In this document: positions 1-8,218 of the stretch, piece by piece | How positions within the stretch are numbered: position 1 is the first letter of the stretch | Layout of the letters: each line of letters begins with the position of its first letter | DNA from: an uncultured Eubacteriales bacterium | GTDB lineage: Bacteria > Bacillota > Clostridia > UBA1381 | Direction of reading: 5' to 3' | Assembly (NCBI GenBank): GCA_905199755.1 | Contig: CAJKHT010000010.1 | Location: 1-50,555, forward strand | DNA: 50,555 nt | Made by a program: the position numbers and the translations under genes | The notes under the pieces: generated by a model | Seen by the model: only the letters and a program-made list of their open reading frames with translations | Databases searched by the model: none | Told to the model about the DNA's origin: nothing

Positions 1-574
1 TGAAGGAAAGATGACAGCCGGGATATACTCGCCCCGTCTCCACCTCAAAGCATTCATCAATTTCGGCAAGGCTGTCAAGGCTGTAGTCCTCATTTATGCG
101 CATAAGCACACGTGCACAGGCATACGCGTCATCATACGCCATATGATGCGAAAATTTCACATTCAATGCGTCGCACAGGTTATTCAGCTTATGGCTTTTA
201 AGCTCCGGATAGGCAAGCTGCGAAAGCTTTACCGTACAAAGATAATCAAATGTCGGATACTCCAGACCGAACATATCGAGCGTTGCGCAAAGCACTCCCA
301 CATCAAACATTGCGTTATGCGCAACAACCGTCCTGTTGTCAAGATACGGCTTTATCTCATTCCAGTACATTTCAAAGGTCGGCTTGTCCGCAACCGTTTC
401 CGGCGTAATTCCGTGTATACCTATATTATAATCGTTAAACTCAAAAGGAACGGGCTTTATAAAAAATCCTTTCCGCTCCGTTATTTCGTTATTTTCCACC
501 ACGCATATTCCCATACTGCATATACTCGTATATTTAGAAGTTGCGGTTTCAAAGTCAATAGCGACAAAATCCAT
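1..574 (-). CDS. DnaQ-like 3'-5' exonuclease (DEDDh), C-terminus cut by window edge
   Basis: This reading frame is open from the ATG at 574 to base 2 with no stop, so the 191 residues seen are an N-terminal part. It starts MDFVAIDFETATSKY, and DFET is the first exonuclease motif with two metal-binding acids. HNAMFD follows near residue 90, and a late HHMAYDDA block supplies the catalytic His and last Asp of the DEDDh class. Such enzymes remove nucleotides from DNA 3' ends; close relatives are the epsilon proofreading subunit and stand-alone repair exonucleases. No polymerase or BRCT part is visible, though either could lie beyond the edge. The start is chosen because GGAGGGG lies 6 bases upstream. 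The family is secure; the cellular role is open. Confidence 0.88.
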   Translation of the reverse strand, partial: MDFVAIDFETATSKYTSICSMGICVVENNEITERKGFFIKPVPFEFNDYNIGIHGITPETVADKPTFEMYWNEIKPYLDNRTVVAHNAMFDVGVLCATLDMFGLEYPTFDYLCTVKLSQLAYPELKSHKLNNLCDALNVKFSHHMAYDDAYACARVLMRINEDYSLDSLAEIDECFEVETGRVYPGCHLSF

Positions 575-597
575 TAAGCTTCCCCTCCATACATAGC

Positions 598-626
598 ATT
601 ATACAGTACCGTGCGCAAAAAGTCAA
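598..626 (-). promoter_or_regulatory. Promoter of the exonuclease gene
   Basis: Read on the minus strand there is a -35 TTGACT at 626-621 and a perfect -10 TATAAT at 603-598, 17 bases apart. It points at the exonuclease start at 574. Confidence 0.7.
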
Positions 627-691
627 AGAAAATATTTTTTTAGAAATCAAATCCTTTTTTTGATATATTATAACGTAAAAACACGATTGCG

Positions 692-720
692 TTGACTTTG
701 ACCGCAAAACGTGGTATAGT
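692..720 (+). promoter_or_regulatory. Promoter of the GH3 gene
   Basis: -35 TTGACT at 692-697 and -10 TATAGT at 715-720 with 17 bases between, placing transcription start near 727 and leaving a leader of about 29 bases with GGGAG before the ATG at 756. It is divergent from the exonuclease promoter. Confidence 0.75.
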
Positions 721-755
721 CGGAGCATAATATTACGTGAAACGGGAGATTCAAT

Positions 756-2309
756 ATGAAAATCACAGATTTATCACTCAGGGACAAAATATTGCAGACA
801 GTTGTCATCAGAGTTGACAAGGATCGGTTTGTCCCGGACAAAATCGGTGCGGCATTCTTTTTCGGCGAGATAATAACCGAAGCGGACGAAATGGGACTTG
901 ACTGCGCCAGAAAAACGCTTGCGCAATACATAGATAATGCCGATATACCCATACTCATAACCTCCGATTTTGAAAACGGCTGCGGCAGTATGCTCAAAGG
1001 ACTTACACCCCTGCCGTACCTTATGAGTCTCGGTGCGGCAGACAGCGAAGAAATCGCATATAATTACGGAAAAGCAACGGCTCTCGAGGCACGCTCGGTC
1101 GGTGCGAACTGGTCGTTCTCGCCTGTCAGCGATTTGAACCTCAACAAGCGCAATCCTCTTATAAACGTGAGAGGCATGACGGATAATCCCGAGCTGGCGG
1201 CACGTCTTTTAAAACAGGTTGTCCGCGGTATGCAGGACAACGGGCTTGCGGCATGCGCAAAGCATTTTCCGGGTGACGGACTTGACTGGAGAGACCAGCA
1301 TATCGTTACCACCGTGAACAGTCTCGGCAAAGAGGACTGGTATAAGCTTTCGGGCAAAGTATTCGGTGAGCTGATTGATGATGGAGTTTACTCTGTAATG
1401 GCGGGTCATATTTCCCTGCCGTCAATGCAGAACGAAACCTTTGCAAACGGCATGAAGCTCCCCGCAACGCTTTCGCATGAGCTGATTTCGGGCTTGCTTA
1501 AAAGCGAAATGGGATTTAAGGGTGTTGTTGTTACAGATGCACTCGGTATGGGCGGCTTCAACGGCTGGTACGGCACACGTCAGAAATCGGAAATAGAATC
1601 GTTTAAGGCAGGCTGCGACATGATGCTGTGGCCGACAAAGGATTACGTCAAAAACATGACGGAAGCCGTAGAAAACGGATATATCTCCATGGAAAGACTG
1701 GACGATGCCGTTTCGAGAATTCTGGAAATGAAAGAAAAGCTCGGACTTTTCAAAAACGACAATCACGCTGTCACGCTCACGGAAACCGAAAAGAAATTTG
1801 TTGCCGATACGCAGCGCGAAACCGCCGAGCATTCAATAACGCTTATCCGCGATAACGGACATTTCTTCCCGATAAGCACACAAAAATACAAAACAATCGG
1901 TGTAGTTCCGATTACCCATCATATCCCGGCATTCGAGGAAGCAAAGCTTTTATGCCGCGAGCTTGAAAACGAAGGCTTTAATGTAAATTACTATCCCGAA
2001 AAAATCACCGATACGGACGTTGACGAATGTGACCTTATAATTTATGCGCTTTTCTCCCGTCCGTTCCGCCCCATGGGATTTCTTGATTTCCATTCGGGAG
2101 AAGCGGAAAAGGTTGCTTATTCACTGCAATACGGAACCGAAAAGAGTATGGTTGTATCTTTCGGCTCACCGTATTTCGGAAATCAGTACTTTGAAAGGGC
2201 GCTGACATATGTCAATGCATATTCGATGCTTGCGCCGAGTGTGAAAGCATTTGTCAAAACAGCTGCGGGCAAAAATAAATTCACGGAGTTTTCACCCGTC
2301 CGGCTGTAA
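756..2309 (+). CDS. Glycoside hydrolase family 3 protein (beta-N-acetylhexosaminidase-like)
   Basis: The 517-residue product is a family 3 glycosidase of the NagZ type, a group that releases terminal beta-linked N-acetylglucosamine from cell-wall fragments or chitooligosaccharides. There is no signal peptide, so it should act in the cytoplasm on imported sugars. The barrel runs from about residue 1 to 335. KHFPGDG at 169-175 followed by D180-Q-H182 corresponds to the NagZ motif with the Asp-His acid/base dyad, and VVVTDALGMGGF holds the expected nucleophile Asp261. The usual GHGDT in the motif is replaced by GDGLD, so the substrate may differ from that of classic NagZ. A second alpha/beta domain fills residues 350-517. 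It has its own promoter and terminator, so it is monocistronic. Confidence 0.88.
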   Translation: MKITDLSLRDKILQTVVIRVDKDRFVPDKIGAAFFFGEIITEADEMGLDCARKTLAQYIDNADIPILITSDFENGCGSMLKGLTPLPYLMSLGAADSEEIAYNYGKATALEARSVGANWSFSPVSDLNLNKRNPLINVRGMTDNPELAARLLKQVVRGMQDNGLAACAKHFPGDGLDWRDQHIVTTVNSLGKEDWYKLSGKVFGELIDDGVYSVMAGHISLPSMQNETFANGMKLPATLSHELISGLLKSEMGFKGVVVTDALGMGGFNGWYGTRQKSEIESFKAGCDMMLWPTKDYVKNMTEAVENGYISMERLDDAVSRILEMKEKLGLFKNDNHAVTLTETEKKFVADTQRETAEHSITLIRDNGHFFPISTQKYKTIGVVPITHHIPAFEEAKLLCRELENEGFNVNYYPEKITDTDVDECDLIIYALFSRPFRPMGFLDFHSGEAEKVAYSLQYGTEKSMVVSFGSPYFGNQYFERALTYVNAYSMLAPSVKAFVKTAAGKNKFTEFSPVRL

Positions 2310-2320
2310 TCTCTTCCTGC

Positions 2321-2357
2321 AAGGCTGCCGCCTGACACGGCAGCTTTGCTTTTTTAC
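2321..2357 (+). terminator. Terminator after the GH3 gene
   Basis: Perfect 7-bp stem GCTGCCG (2324-2330) / CGGCAGC (2338-2344) followed by TTTGCTTTTTT. Confidence 0.8.
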
Positions 2358-2394
2358 TTTTTTGCTAAAAAAAGTATTTTTATTGCGTTATTGC

Positions 2395-2423
2395 TTGACA
2401 TAAGTCAGAAAATATGATAGTAT
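2395..2423 (+). promoter_or_regulatory. Promoter of the liv operon
   Basis: Consensus -35 TTGACA at 2395-2400, 17 bases, then TAGTAT at 2418-2423. The leader to the ATG at 2561 is about 130 bases and GC-patterned around 2500-2525, but I recognise no riboswitch in it. Confidence 0.65.
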
Positions 2424-2560
2424 TTATATTATTTCATTTATATGAAGTATGTGAAGTTTTTGTAAACGTTTTGCCGGTATATACCTATTTTATATAACAC
2501 GGCGCTGCGTTTCGTGCCGTGCGGCACAAAAAATAACTTTTTGGAAAGAGGTAATTTATC

Positions 2561-3766
2561 ATGAAAAAAATGACCAAGCTTATAAGCATAACCATTGCGG
2601 CGGCAGCTGTTCTTTCGTCGCTTGCAGGATGCGGCGGCGGTACATCGTCTGGCGGCAGCAAGGCAGGCGGCGCTGTTAAAATCGGTGCCATAGGTCCTAT
2701 AACAGGCGCTGCGGCAATCTACGGACAGGCAGTTAAGCACGGTGCGGAAATCGCCGTTGAAGAGGTTAATGCAAAAGGCGGTCTTCAGGTTGAATTAAAG
2801 TTTGAAGATGATGAAAACGATGCCGAAAAATCAGTAAACGCTTACAACAACCTCAAGGACTGGGGTATGCAGGTATCACTCGGTACAACGACAACTCAGC
2901 CTTGTATCGCAGTTTCAACAGAGCTTAATGACGACCATATATTCGCCCTCACTCCCTCGGCTTCATCAACCGATGTTCTCGGCGGACAGCCCGACAAGAG
3001 CGGCAACGTAACAATTCAGCGTAAAGACTCGATGTTCCAGATGTGCTTTACCGATCCTAACCAGGGTGTTGCTTCGGCTGAATATATCAAAGAACAGAAT
3101 CTCGGCGATAAAATTGCCATTATCTATAACAACTCTGACGCATACTCAACAGGTATCTCTCAGAAGTTCCAGTCAAAGGCTGAAGAGCTCGGACTTAACA
3201 TCGTATGCGTAAAGTCATTTACCGACGATTCCGCCAACGACTTCAACTCACAGCTCACCGATATTAAAAATTCGGACGCAGACCTGCTCTTCCTGCCGAT
3301 TTACTACACACCTGCGGCTCTTATCCTGAAGCAGGCAAAGAACATGCAGTATGCTCCCAAGTTCTTCGGCGTTGACGGTCTGGACGGTATTCTTACTCTC
3401 GAAAACTTCGACACATCACTTGCTGAGGGCGTAATGCTTCTTACACCGTTCACGGCAGATGCACAGGACGAGCTTACAAAGAACTTCGTTACAAAGTACA
3501 AGGAAAAGTACAACGAAACTCCGAACCAGTTTGCTGCCGATGCATATGACTGTATTTATGCAATTTACAATGCATGCACAGCTCAGAACATAACAGCTGA
3601 TATGAGCGCAAGCGATATATGCGACAAGCTTATATCCGGCTTTACGGCAAGCGATTTTTCAATGGACGGACTTACCGGTACCGATATGAAGTGGTCAAAG
3701 ACCGGTGAAGTTTCAAAGGCTCCTAAGGGTATGATTATAAAAGACGGCGTATATGTAGGTATGTAA
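2561..3766 (+). CDS. livJ: ABC transporter substrate-binding lipoprotein, branched-chain amino acid/amide type
   Basis: This is the extracellular ligand-binding component of a Liv-type importer (Peripla_BP_6 family, usually for leucine, isoleucine, valine or related amides). The 401-residue product has a lipoprotein signal: positive MKKMTK, a hydrophobic stretch, and lipobox L-A-G-C with Cys24 as the lipidated residue, followed by a Gly/Ser linker. The mature part opens VKIGAIGPITGAAAIYGQ, the typical first strand of this fold. A strong AAAGAGGT ribosome binding site precedes the ATG. It is followed in order by livH, livM, livG and livF, so the importer is complete. Two hairpins lie between it and livH and probably keep this gene expressed above the membrane genes. 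The precise ligand cannot be read from sequence. Confidence 0.92.
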   Translation: MKKMTKLISITIAAAAVLSSLAGCGGGTSSGGSKAGGAVKIGAIGPITGAAAIYGQAVKHGAEIAVEEVNAKGGLQVELKFEDDENDAEKSVNAYNNLKDWGMQVSLGTTTTQPCIAVSTELNDDHIFALTPSASSTDVLGGQPDKSGNVTIQRKDSMFQMCFTDPNQGVASAEYIKEQNLGDKIAIIYNNSDAYSTGISQKFQSKAEELGLNIVCVKSFTDDSANDFNSQLTDIKNSDADLLFLPIYYTPAALILKQAKNMQYAPKFFGVDGLDGILTLENFDTSLAEGVMLLTPFTADAQDELTKNFVTKYKEKYNETPNQFAADAYDCIYAIYNACTAQNITADMSASDICDKLISGFTASDFSMDGLTGTDMKWSKTGEVSKAPKGMIIKDGVYVGM

Positions 3767-3785
3767 TGCGGCGTTTTCAGAAAAA

Positions 3786-3890
3786 GCGGAGCCGCCAAAA
3801 GCGGCTCCTCGTTTTCTGCTTTTATATATCAGTTTAATTACAATTGAAGTGATATACAAAAGCCTGCCTGCTTCGCTTAACCGAAGCGGC
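3786..3890 (+). terminator. Two tandem hairpins between binding-protein and permease genes (partial terminators)
   Basis: First hairpin GGAGCCGC (3788-3795) / GCGGCTCC (3801-3808), loop CAAAA, followed by a T-rich tract. Second hairpin GCTTCG (3870-3875) / CGAAGC (3882-3887), followed shortly by TTTTGTTT. No strong promoter is evident before livH, so read-through, giving an excess of binding protein, is the likely function. Confidence 0.6.
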
Positions 3891-3933
3891 AATTTTGTTT
3901 AAATGATTTTTATGATGATATGAGGTGTGATTG

Positions 3934-4815
3934 ATGACATTTATTTCCAATCTAATCAACGGTATAAGTCTCGGCAGTGTATATGCTATTATCGCGCTGG
4001 GCTATACAATGGTTTACGGCATTGCAAAAATGCTTAACTTTGCTCACGGCGATGTAATCATGGTCGGAGCATATGTATCTTTCTGTATGACTACATATCT
4101 GCATATGCCGCCGATTGTTTCGGTGCTTACAGCTATGGCAGTCTGCACGATACTCGGTATTCTTATAGAAGGCCTTGCGTACAAGCCGTTAAGAAGAGCA
4201 GGCTCGCTTGCGGTTCTTATAACCGCCATCGGTGTCAGCTACTTTTTGCAGAACGTGGCGCTCCTTATATGGGGAAGCGCTCCCAAAACATTCGGCAGCA
4301 TATCGCCTATAGGCTCACTTTCGCTTTTTAACGGCTCGCTCATTATCACGGGCGAATCGATATTAACCGTTGCGGCATGTATAGTAATTATGATATGTCT
4401 TACTCTCTTCACGAAAAAGACAAAGCTCGGCAAGGGCATGCGCGCCGTTTCGGAGGATAAGGATGCGGCGGAGCTTATGGGTATAAACGTAAATGTCACA
4501 ATTTCGCTTACATTTGCCATAGGCAGTGCGCTTGCAGCAATAGCCGGCGTGCTGTTATGCTCGTCTTACCCCGTGCTTATACCTACCACAGGTTCAATGC
4601 CCGGTATAAAAGCGTTTACCGCAGCTGTATTCGGCGGTATCGGTTCTATCCCCGGAGCAATGCTCGGCGGAATTTTGTTGGGCATAATCGAAATATTCAG
4701 TAAATCGTATATTTCAACCAATCTGTCGGACGCAATCGTATTTGCGGTACTGATTGTGGTTCTGCTCGTTAAACCGACAGGTATACTCGGAAAGAAAATT
4801 ACGGAAAAGGTGTGA
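3934..4815 (+). CDS. livH: Branched-chain amino acid ABC transporter permease LivH
   Basis: One of the two membrane subunits of the Liv importer, 293 residues and almost wholly hydrophobic, with about eight membrane segments. The N-terminus TFISNLINGISLGSVYAIIALGYTMVYGI and the following LNFAHGD are hallmarks of LivH permeases. The cytoplasmic loop with GKGMRAVSEDKDAAELMGIN is the coupling region that docks on the ATPases. I choose ATG 3934 over the TTG immediately before it, because GAGGTG at 3922-3927 is 6 bases from the ATG but only 3 from the TTG. It overlaps the ribosome binding site of livM at its stop codon, which suggests coupled translation. Confidence 0.93.
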   Translation: MTFISNLINGISLGSVYAIIALGYTMVYGIAKMLNFAHGDVIMVGAYVSFCMTTYLHMPPIVSVLTAMAVCTILGILIEGLAYKPLRRAGSLAVLITAIGVSYFLQNVALLIWGSAPKTFGSISPIGSLSLFNGSLIITGESILTVAACIVIMICLTLFTKKTKLGKGMRAVSEDKDAAELMGINVNVTISLTFAIGSALAAIAGVLLCSSYPVLIPTTGSMPGIKAFTAAVFGGIGSIPGAMLGGILLGIIEIFSKSYISTNLSDAIVFAVLIVVLLVKPTGILGKKITEKV

Positions 4816-4826
4816 GGTGTGCTGAT

Positions 4827-5894
4827 ATGAACAAATTAAAAAGCTTAAACAAATTCACCCTGACAAACATAAAATCATACGGACTGGTTATCATAGCATT
4901 TGCAATTCTTTTTCCGCTTCAGTCCGCAGGACTTATAAGTAACTCGATAAGCGGTCAGCTTGTGCCGATATGCACATATGTGGTCATGGCAATTTCACTT
5001 ACGCTCACGGTCGGCTTTCTCGGCGAGCTGAGTCTCGGCCATGCCGGATTTATGAGCGTGGGTGCGTTTACCGGCGTAATCACCGCAATTTGCTTGCAGG
5101 ACGTTATCACCGTTCCTGCCCTGCAGCTGCTGACGGCAATCATTGCCGGCGGTATATTTGCCGGAATTGCGGGACTTATAATAGGTATTCCTGTATTAAG
5201 ACTCCGCGGTGACTATCTTGCAATAGTAACTCTTGCTTTCGGCGAAATAATCAAAAATATAATCAACTGTCTTTATATCGGTGTTGACGTATCCGGTCTT
5301 CATGTGAGCATGACAAGTGCCGATGCACTCGGCATGGCAAACGGAAAGCTGATTTTAAACGGGCCTCAGGGCGCGGTAGGCATAAACAAGATTGCAACCT
5401 TTGGGGCAGGCGTACTGCTTATACTGTTCGCACTGTTTATTGTGCTTAACTTCGTAAACAGCAAAACGGGACGTGCGGTTACCGCAATCCGCGACAACAG
5501 AATAGCCGCGGAATCGGTAGGTATCGGAATTACGCGCTATAAGCTTACGGCATTCATCACCTCGGCGGTGCTTGCAGGTATGGCAGGCGCACTGTATGCG
5601 ATGAATTTCTCGACGATAGCCGCAAAGAAGTTTGATTTCAACACATCAATACTTATTCTTGTATTCGTGGTTCTGGGCGGTATGAACAACATTCCCGGAA
5701 CAATCATCGCAACCGCACTTTTGTATGTACTGCCCGAGCTTTTAAGAAGCATGGCAGACTACAGAATGCTTATATATGCAATAGTGCTTATATTGGTAAT
5801 GATTATTACAAACAGTGAACAGGCAAAGCTTATGCGCGAACGCATAATGTTTAAATTGAAAAACGGTAAAAACAGCGAACGGGGGGATAATTGA
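4827..5894 (+). CDS. livM: Branched-chain amino acid ABC transporter permease LivM
   Basis: Second membrane subunit, 355 residues, with around ten hydrophobic segments. The motif GELSLGHAGFMSVGAFTG near residue 70 and the coupling loop TGRAVTAIRDNRIAAESVGI near residue 220 identify LivM. A GTG at 4812 is in frame but lies inside the Shine-Dalgarno sequence. ATG 4827 is preceded by GAGGTG with 7 bases of spacing and is the better start. The stop of livM and the ATG of livG are one base apart. Together with LivH it forms the translocation pore in the cytoplasmic membrane. Confidence 0.93.
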   Translation: MNKLKSLNKFTLTNIKSYGLVIIAFAILFPLQSAGLISNSISGQLVPICTYVVMAISLTLTVGFLGELSLGHAGFMSVGAFTGVITAICLQDVITVPALQLLTAIIAGGIFAGIAGLIIGIPVLRLRGDYLAIVTLAFGEIIKNIINCLYIGVDVSGLHVSMTSADALGMANGKLILNGPQGAVGINKIATFGAGVLLILFALFIVLNFVNSKTGRAVTAIRDNRIAAESVGIGITRYKLTAFITSAVLAGMAGALYAMNFSTIAAKKFDFNTSILILVFVVLGGMNNIPGTIIATALLYVLPELLRSMADYRMLIYAIVLILVMIITNSEQAKLMRERIMFKLKNGKNSERGDN

Positions 5895-5895
5895 A

Positions 5896-6726
5896 ATGAC
5901 TAAAATGGTACCGGTTCCGAGCAATGCAATAATTCCGGAACGTGATTTGGATAAAACCCCTATTCTCGAAACACATCATCTCGGAATAGATTTCGGCGGT
6001 CTTACCGCCGTTGACGAGCTTTCCTTAACAGTCGGCAGAACGGAAATTTCAGGTCTTATAGGTCCTAACGGAGCAGGAAAAACAACAGTATTCAATCTGC
6101 TCACAAACGTATATCAGCCCACACGCGGAACTATTATGCTTGACGGCAAGTCCACCGCAAGAAAAACCACCGCTCAGGTCAGCAAAATGGGTATAGCACG
6201 TACATTCCAGAACATCAGACTTTTTGCCGATATGTCCGTTATAGACAACGTAAAGGTCGGTCTGCACAATTCAATACATCAGCCGCTCGCCGCATCGATA
6301 ACCCATCTGTTCGGGTACAGAAAATCGGAAAAGCAGTCGAGAGAAGAAGCTCTTGAGCTTCTTGACTTTTTCAACATGGCGGATCTTGCACATCATCAGG
6401 CAGGCTCACTGCCTTACGGTGAACAGAGACGTCTTGAAATAGCCAGAGCGCTTGCCACACACCCCGGCATTATTCTGCTCGATGAGCCTGCCGCCGGAAT
6501 GAACCCGTCCGAAACCTCGGAGCTTATGGAAAATATAAGACGCATAAGAGATAAATTCCACATTGCGGTTATGCTGATAGAGCATGACATGAATCTCGTC
6601 ATGAATGTATGCGAGGGTATATGCGTTCTTGACCACGGCAAGGTGATTGCAAAAGGCTCGCCCGATGAGATTAAGTCCGATCCGAAGGTTATAGAGGCTT
6701 ATCTCGGAAAGAAAAAGGAGGCGTAA
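5896..6726 (+). CDS. livG: Branched-chain amino acid ABC transporter ATP-binding protein LivG
   Basis: First of two ATPases energising the importer, 276 residues. It carries Walker A GPNGAGKTT, the long LivG-type insertion between Walker A and signature (ARTFQNIRLFADMSVIDNVKVG), the signature region LPYGEQRRLEIARAL in place of LSGGQ, and Walker B IILLDEPAAGMNP followed by the switch His in LIEHDM. A degenerate signature is normal for LivG. The N-terminal about 25 residues before the ATPase fold are polar and of no known function. It starts one base after the livM stop, with a GGGGGGA ribosome binding site inside livM. Confidence 0.94.
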   Translation: MTKMVPVPSNAIIPERDLDKTPILETHHLGIDFGGLTAVDELSLTVGRTEISGLIGPNGAGKTTVFNLLTNVYQPTRGTIMLDGKSTARKTTAQVSKMGIARTFQNIRLFADMSVIDNVKVGLHNSIHQPLAASITHLFGYRKSEKQSREEALELLDFFNMADLAHHQAGSLPYGEQRRLEIARALATHPGIILLDEPAAGMNPSETSELMENIRRIRDKFHIAVMLIEHDMNLVMNVCEGICVLDHGKVIAKGSPDEIKSDPKVIEAYLGKKKEA

Positions 6727-6729
6727 TTT

Positions 6730-7428
6730 ATGTTAAAGGTTGATAATATAAATGTCTATTACGGACAGATTCACGCACTGAAGGACGTTTCCATAGAGGT
6801 TCATCAAAACGAAATAGTTGCGCTTATAGGCGCAAACGGCGCAGGAAAATCCACCACCCTGCGTACAATATCCGGGCTTCTGCGTTCGGAAACGGGCAGC
6901 ATAACATTGCTTGATGAGGATATTTCAAAAACCGAAGCATACAAGCTTGTATCAAAGGGACTTGCGCACGTTCCCGAGGGACGTCATGTATTTTTACAGA
7001 TGACTGTACTCGAAAATCTTGAAATGGGCGCATATACAAACCCGTCAAATGTAAAAGCAGGTATTGAGGACGTGTTTGAGCGTTTTCCGCGCCTTAAACA
7101 CAGAAAGGATCAGATAGCCGGAACGCTTTCCGGCGGTGAACAGCAGATGCTCGCAATGGGACGCGCACTTATGAGCAAGCCAAAGCTGCTCATGCTTGAC
7201 GAACCCTCAATGGGACTTGCTCCCATACTTGTACAGCAGATATTCGATATTATAAAAGAGCTGCACAATGCAGGCACAACAATACTGCTTGTTGAGCAGA
7301 ACGCAGAAATGGCGCTTAATATAGCCGACCGCGCATACGTACTCGAATCCGGAAGAATAAAGCTTTCCGGCACAGGTCATGAGCTTGCGCAGAGCGATGA
7401 AATAAAGAAAGCCTATCTCGGCGGTTAA
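6730..7428 (+). CDS. livF: Branched-chain amino acid ABC transporter ATP-binding protein LivF
   Basis: Second ATPase of the importer, 232 residues, the usual LivF size. Visible are MLKVDNINVYYGQIHALKDVS, Walker A GANGAGKST, the LivF-specific GLAHVPEGRHVF segment, signature LSGGEQQMLAMGRAL, Walker B LLMLDEPSMGLAP and the switch region LLVEQNAEMAL. The AAGGAGG ribosome binding site overlaps the end of livG and only three bases separate the genes. It is the last gene of the operon; a very strong terminator follows. Confidence 0.95.
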   Translation: MLKVDNINVYYGQIHALKDVSIEVHQNEIVALIGANGAGKSTTLRTISGLLRSETGSITLLDEDISKTEAYKLVSKGLAHVPEGRHVFLQMTVLENLEMGAYTNPSNVKAGIEDVFERFPRLKHRKDQIAGTLSGGEQQMLAMGRALMSKPKLLMLDEPSMGLAPILVQQIFDIIKELHNAGTTILLVEQNAEMALNIADRAYVLESGRIKLSGTGHELAQSDEIKKAYLGG

Positions 7429-7437
7429 TATTCATAA

Positions 7438-7472
7438 CGAGCGATGCAAAATGTTTTGCATCGCTCGTTTTT
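7438..7472 (+). terminator. Terminator of the liv operon
   Basis: Perfect 14-bp stem (7438-7451 with 7454-7467), a minimal two-base loop as written, followed by TTTTTATAT. Confidence 0.9.
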
Positions 7473-7496
7473 ATATCAAAAAAACCCTCCGCACTG

Positions 7497-7533
7497 TTGC
7501 AAACCCGATTGTTTTATGCTATAATACAATCGG
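7497..7533 (+). promoter_or_regulatory. tetR promoter with overlapping palindromic operator
   Basis: -35 TTGCAA at 7497-7502, 17 bases, perfect -10 TATAAT at 7520-7525. Arms CCGATTGT (7505-7512) and ACAATCGG (7526-7533) form a perfect 8-bp inverted repeat, spacer 13. They flank and enclose the -10 and reach into the GGAGG ribosome binding site. Position and symmetry suit autorepression by the TetR protein encoded next. Confidence 0.7.
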
Positions 7534-7544
7534 AGGAAAAAGCC

Positions 7545-8102
7545 ATGCCAACTTTTACAAAAAATGCGATTAAGGCTTCGTTCATGAAGCTCCTCAAAGC
7601 AAAATCGTTTGACAGTATAACGGTTAAAGACATTGTTGATGACTGCGGTATAAACAGAAATACCTTCTATTATAATTTCAAGGATATTTATGACCTTGCA
7701 GATGAAATAATGCAGTCGGAAATTGACCGTATCGTGGCACAGCATAAGCCGTATCATTCATGGAACGGCGGATTTTTGTGTGCCGCCGAATTTGCGGTTC
7801 AAAACAAAAAAGCAATACTTAATATTTACAATTCATCAAAATACCGTCAGCTTGAAAGATATTTCAAGAAAATCATCTATGACGTGGTTATTGAATTTGT
7901 TGAAAAAGAGGCACAGGGCATGGATATATCCGATTCGGATAAGCAATTTGCCGCAGGATTTTACACCTGTGCGCTTCTCGGGCTGCTCGGCGAGTGGCTT
8001 GACAGAGGCATGGAGGATGATTTCACCGATATTATCCGCAAGGCAGGCTGTCTGTTTGAAAACAACATACAAAACACGCTTGATGCACTGTCTCGGCAGT
8101 AA
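7545..8102 (+). CDS. TetR/AcrR family transcriptional regulator
   Basis: A 185-residue one-component repressor. The N-terminal helix-turn-helix is clear: NAIKASFMKLLKAKSFDSITVKDIVDDCGINRNTFYYNFKDIYDL, where TFYYNF is the recognition-helix signature of the family. The C-terminal part (about 60-185) is helical and ends with IIRKAGCLFENNIQNTL. That layout is like the TetR_C groups found next to MMPL or YhgE-type genes in Firmicutes, which is recall of the family rather than something tested. ATG 7545 is chosen for its perfect CGGAGG, 7 bases upstream. It is followed by an MMPL transporter and a surface protein that it probably controls. The signal it senses is unknown. Confidence 0.88.
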   Translation: MPTFTKNAIKASFMKLLKAKSFDSITVKDIVDDCGINRNTFYYNFKDIYDLADEIMQSEIDRIVAQHKPYHSWNGGFLCAAEFAVQNKKAILNIYNSSKYRQLERYFKKIIYDVVIEFVEKEAQGMDISDSDKQFAAGFYTCALLGLLGEWLDRGMEDDFTDIIRKAGCLFENNIQNTLDALSRQ

Positions 8103-8157
8103 TTTGTGCAAATTTCGGTATTTGCCCAAAAATCAGTCAGTTTTTGATTTTTGTGTA

Positions 8158-8186
8158 TTGTATTTTCAGCTGCCGTATAGTATAAT
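8158..8186 (+). promoter_or_regulatory. Promoter of the MMPL gene
   Basis: -35 TTGTAT at 8158-8163, 17 bases, perfect -10 TATAAT at 8181-8186. The CCGATTGT palindrome found before tetR is not repeated here, so it is unclear whether the TetR protein acts at this promoter directly. Confidence 0.65.
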
Positions 8187-8218
8187 AAAGTATTATTTTT
8201 GAAAGGGTGGTCTGTGAC

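Noticed and set aside
11..577. Long plus-strand open frame at the left edge
   Set aside because: Its translation has no recognisable motif, while the opposite strand encodes a clear DEDDh exonuclease with promoter and ribosome binding site.
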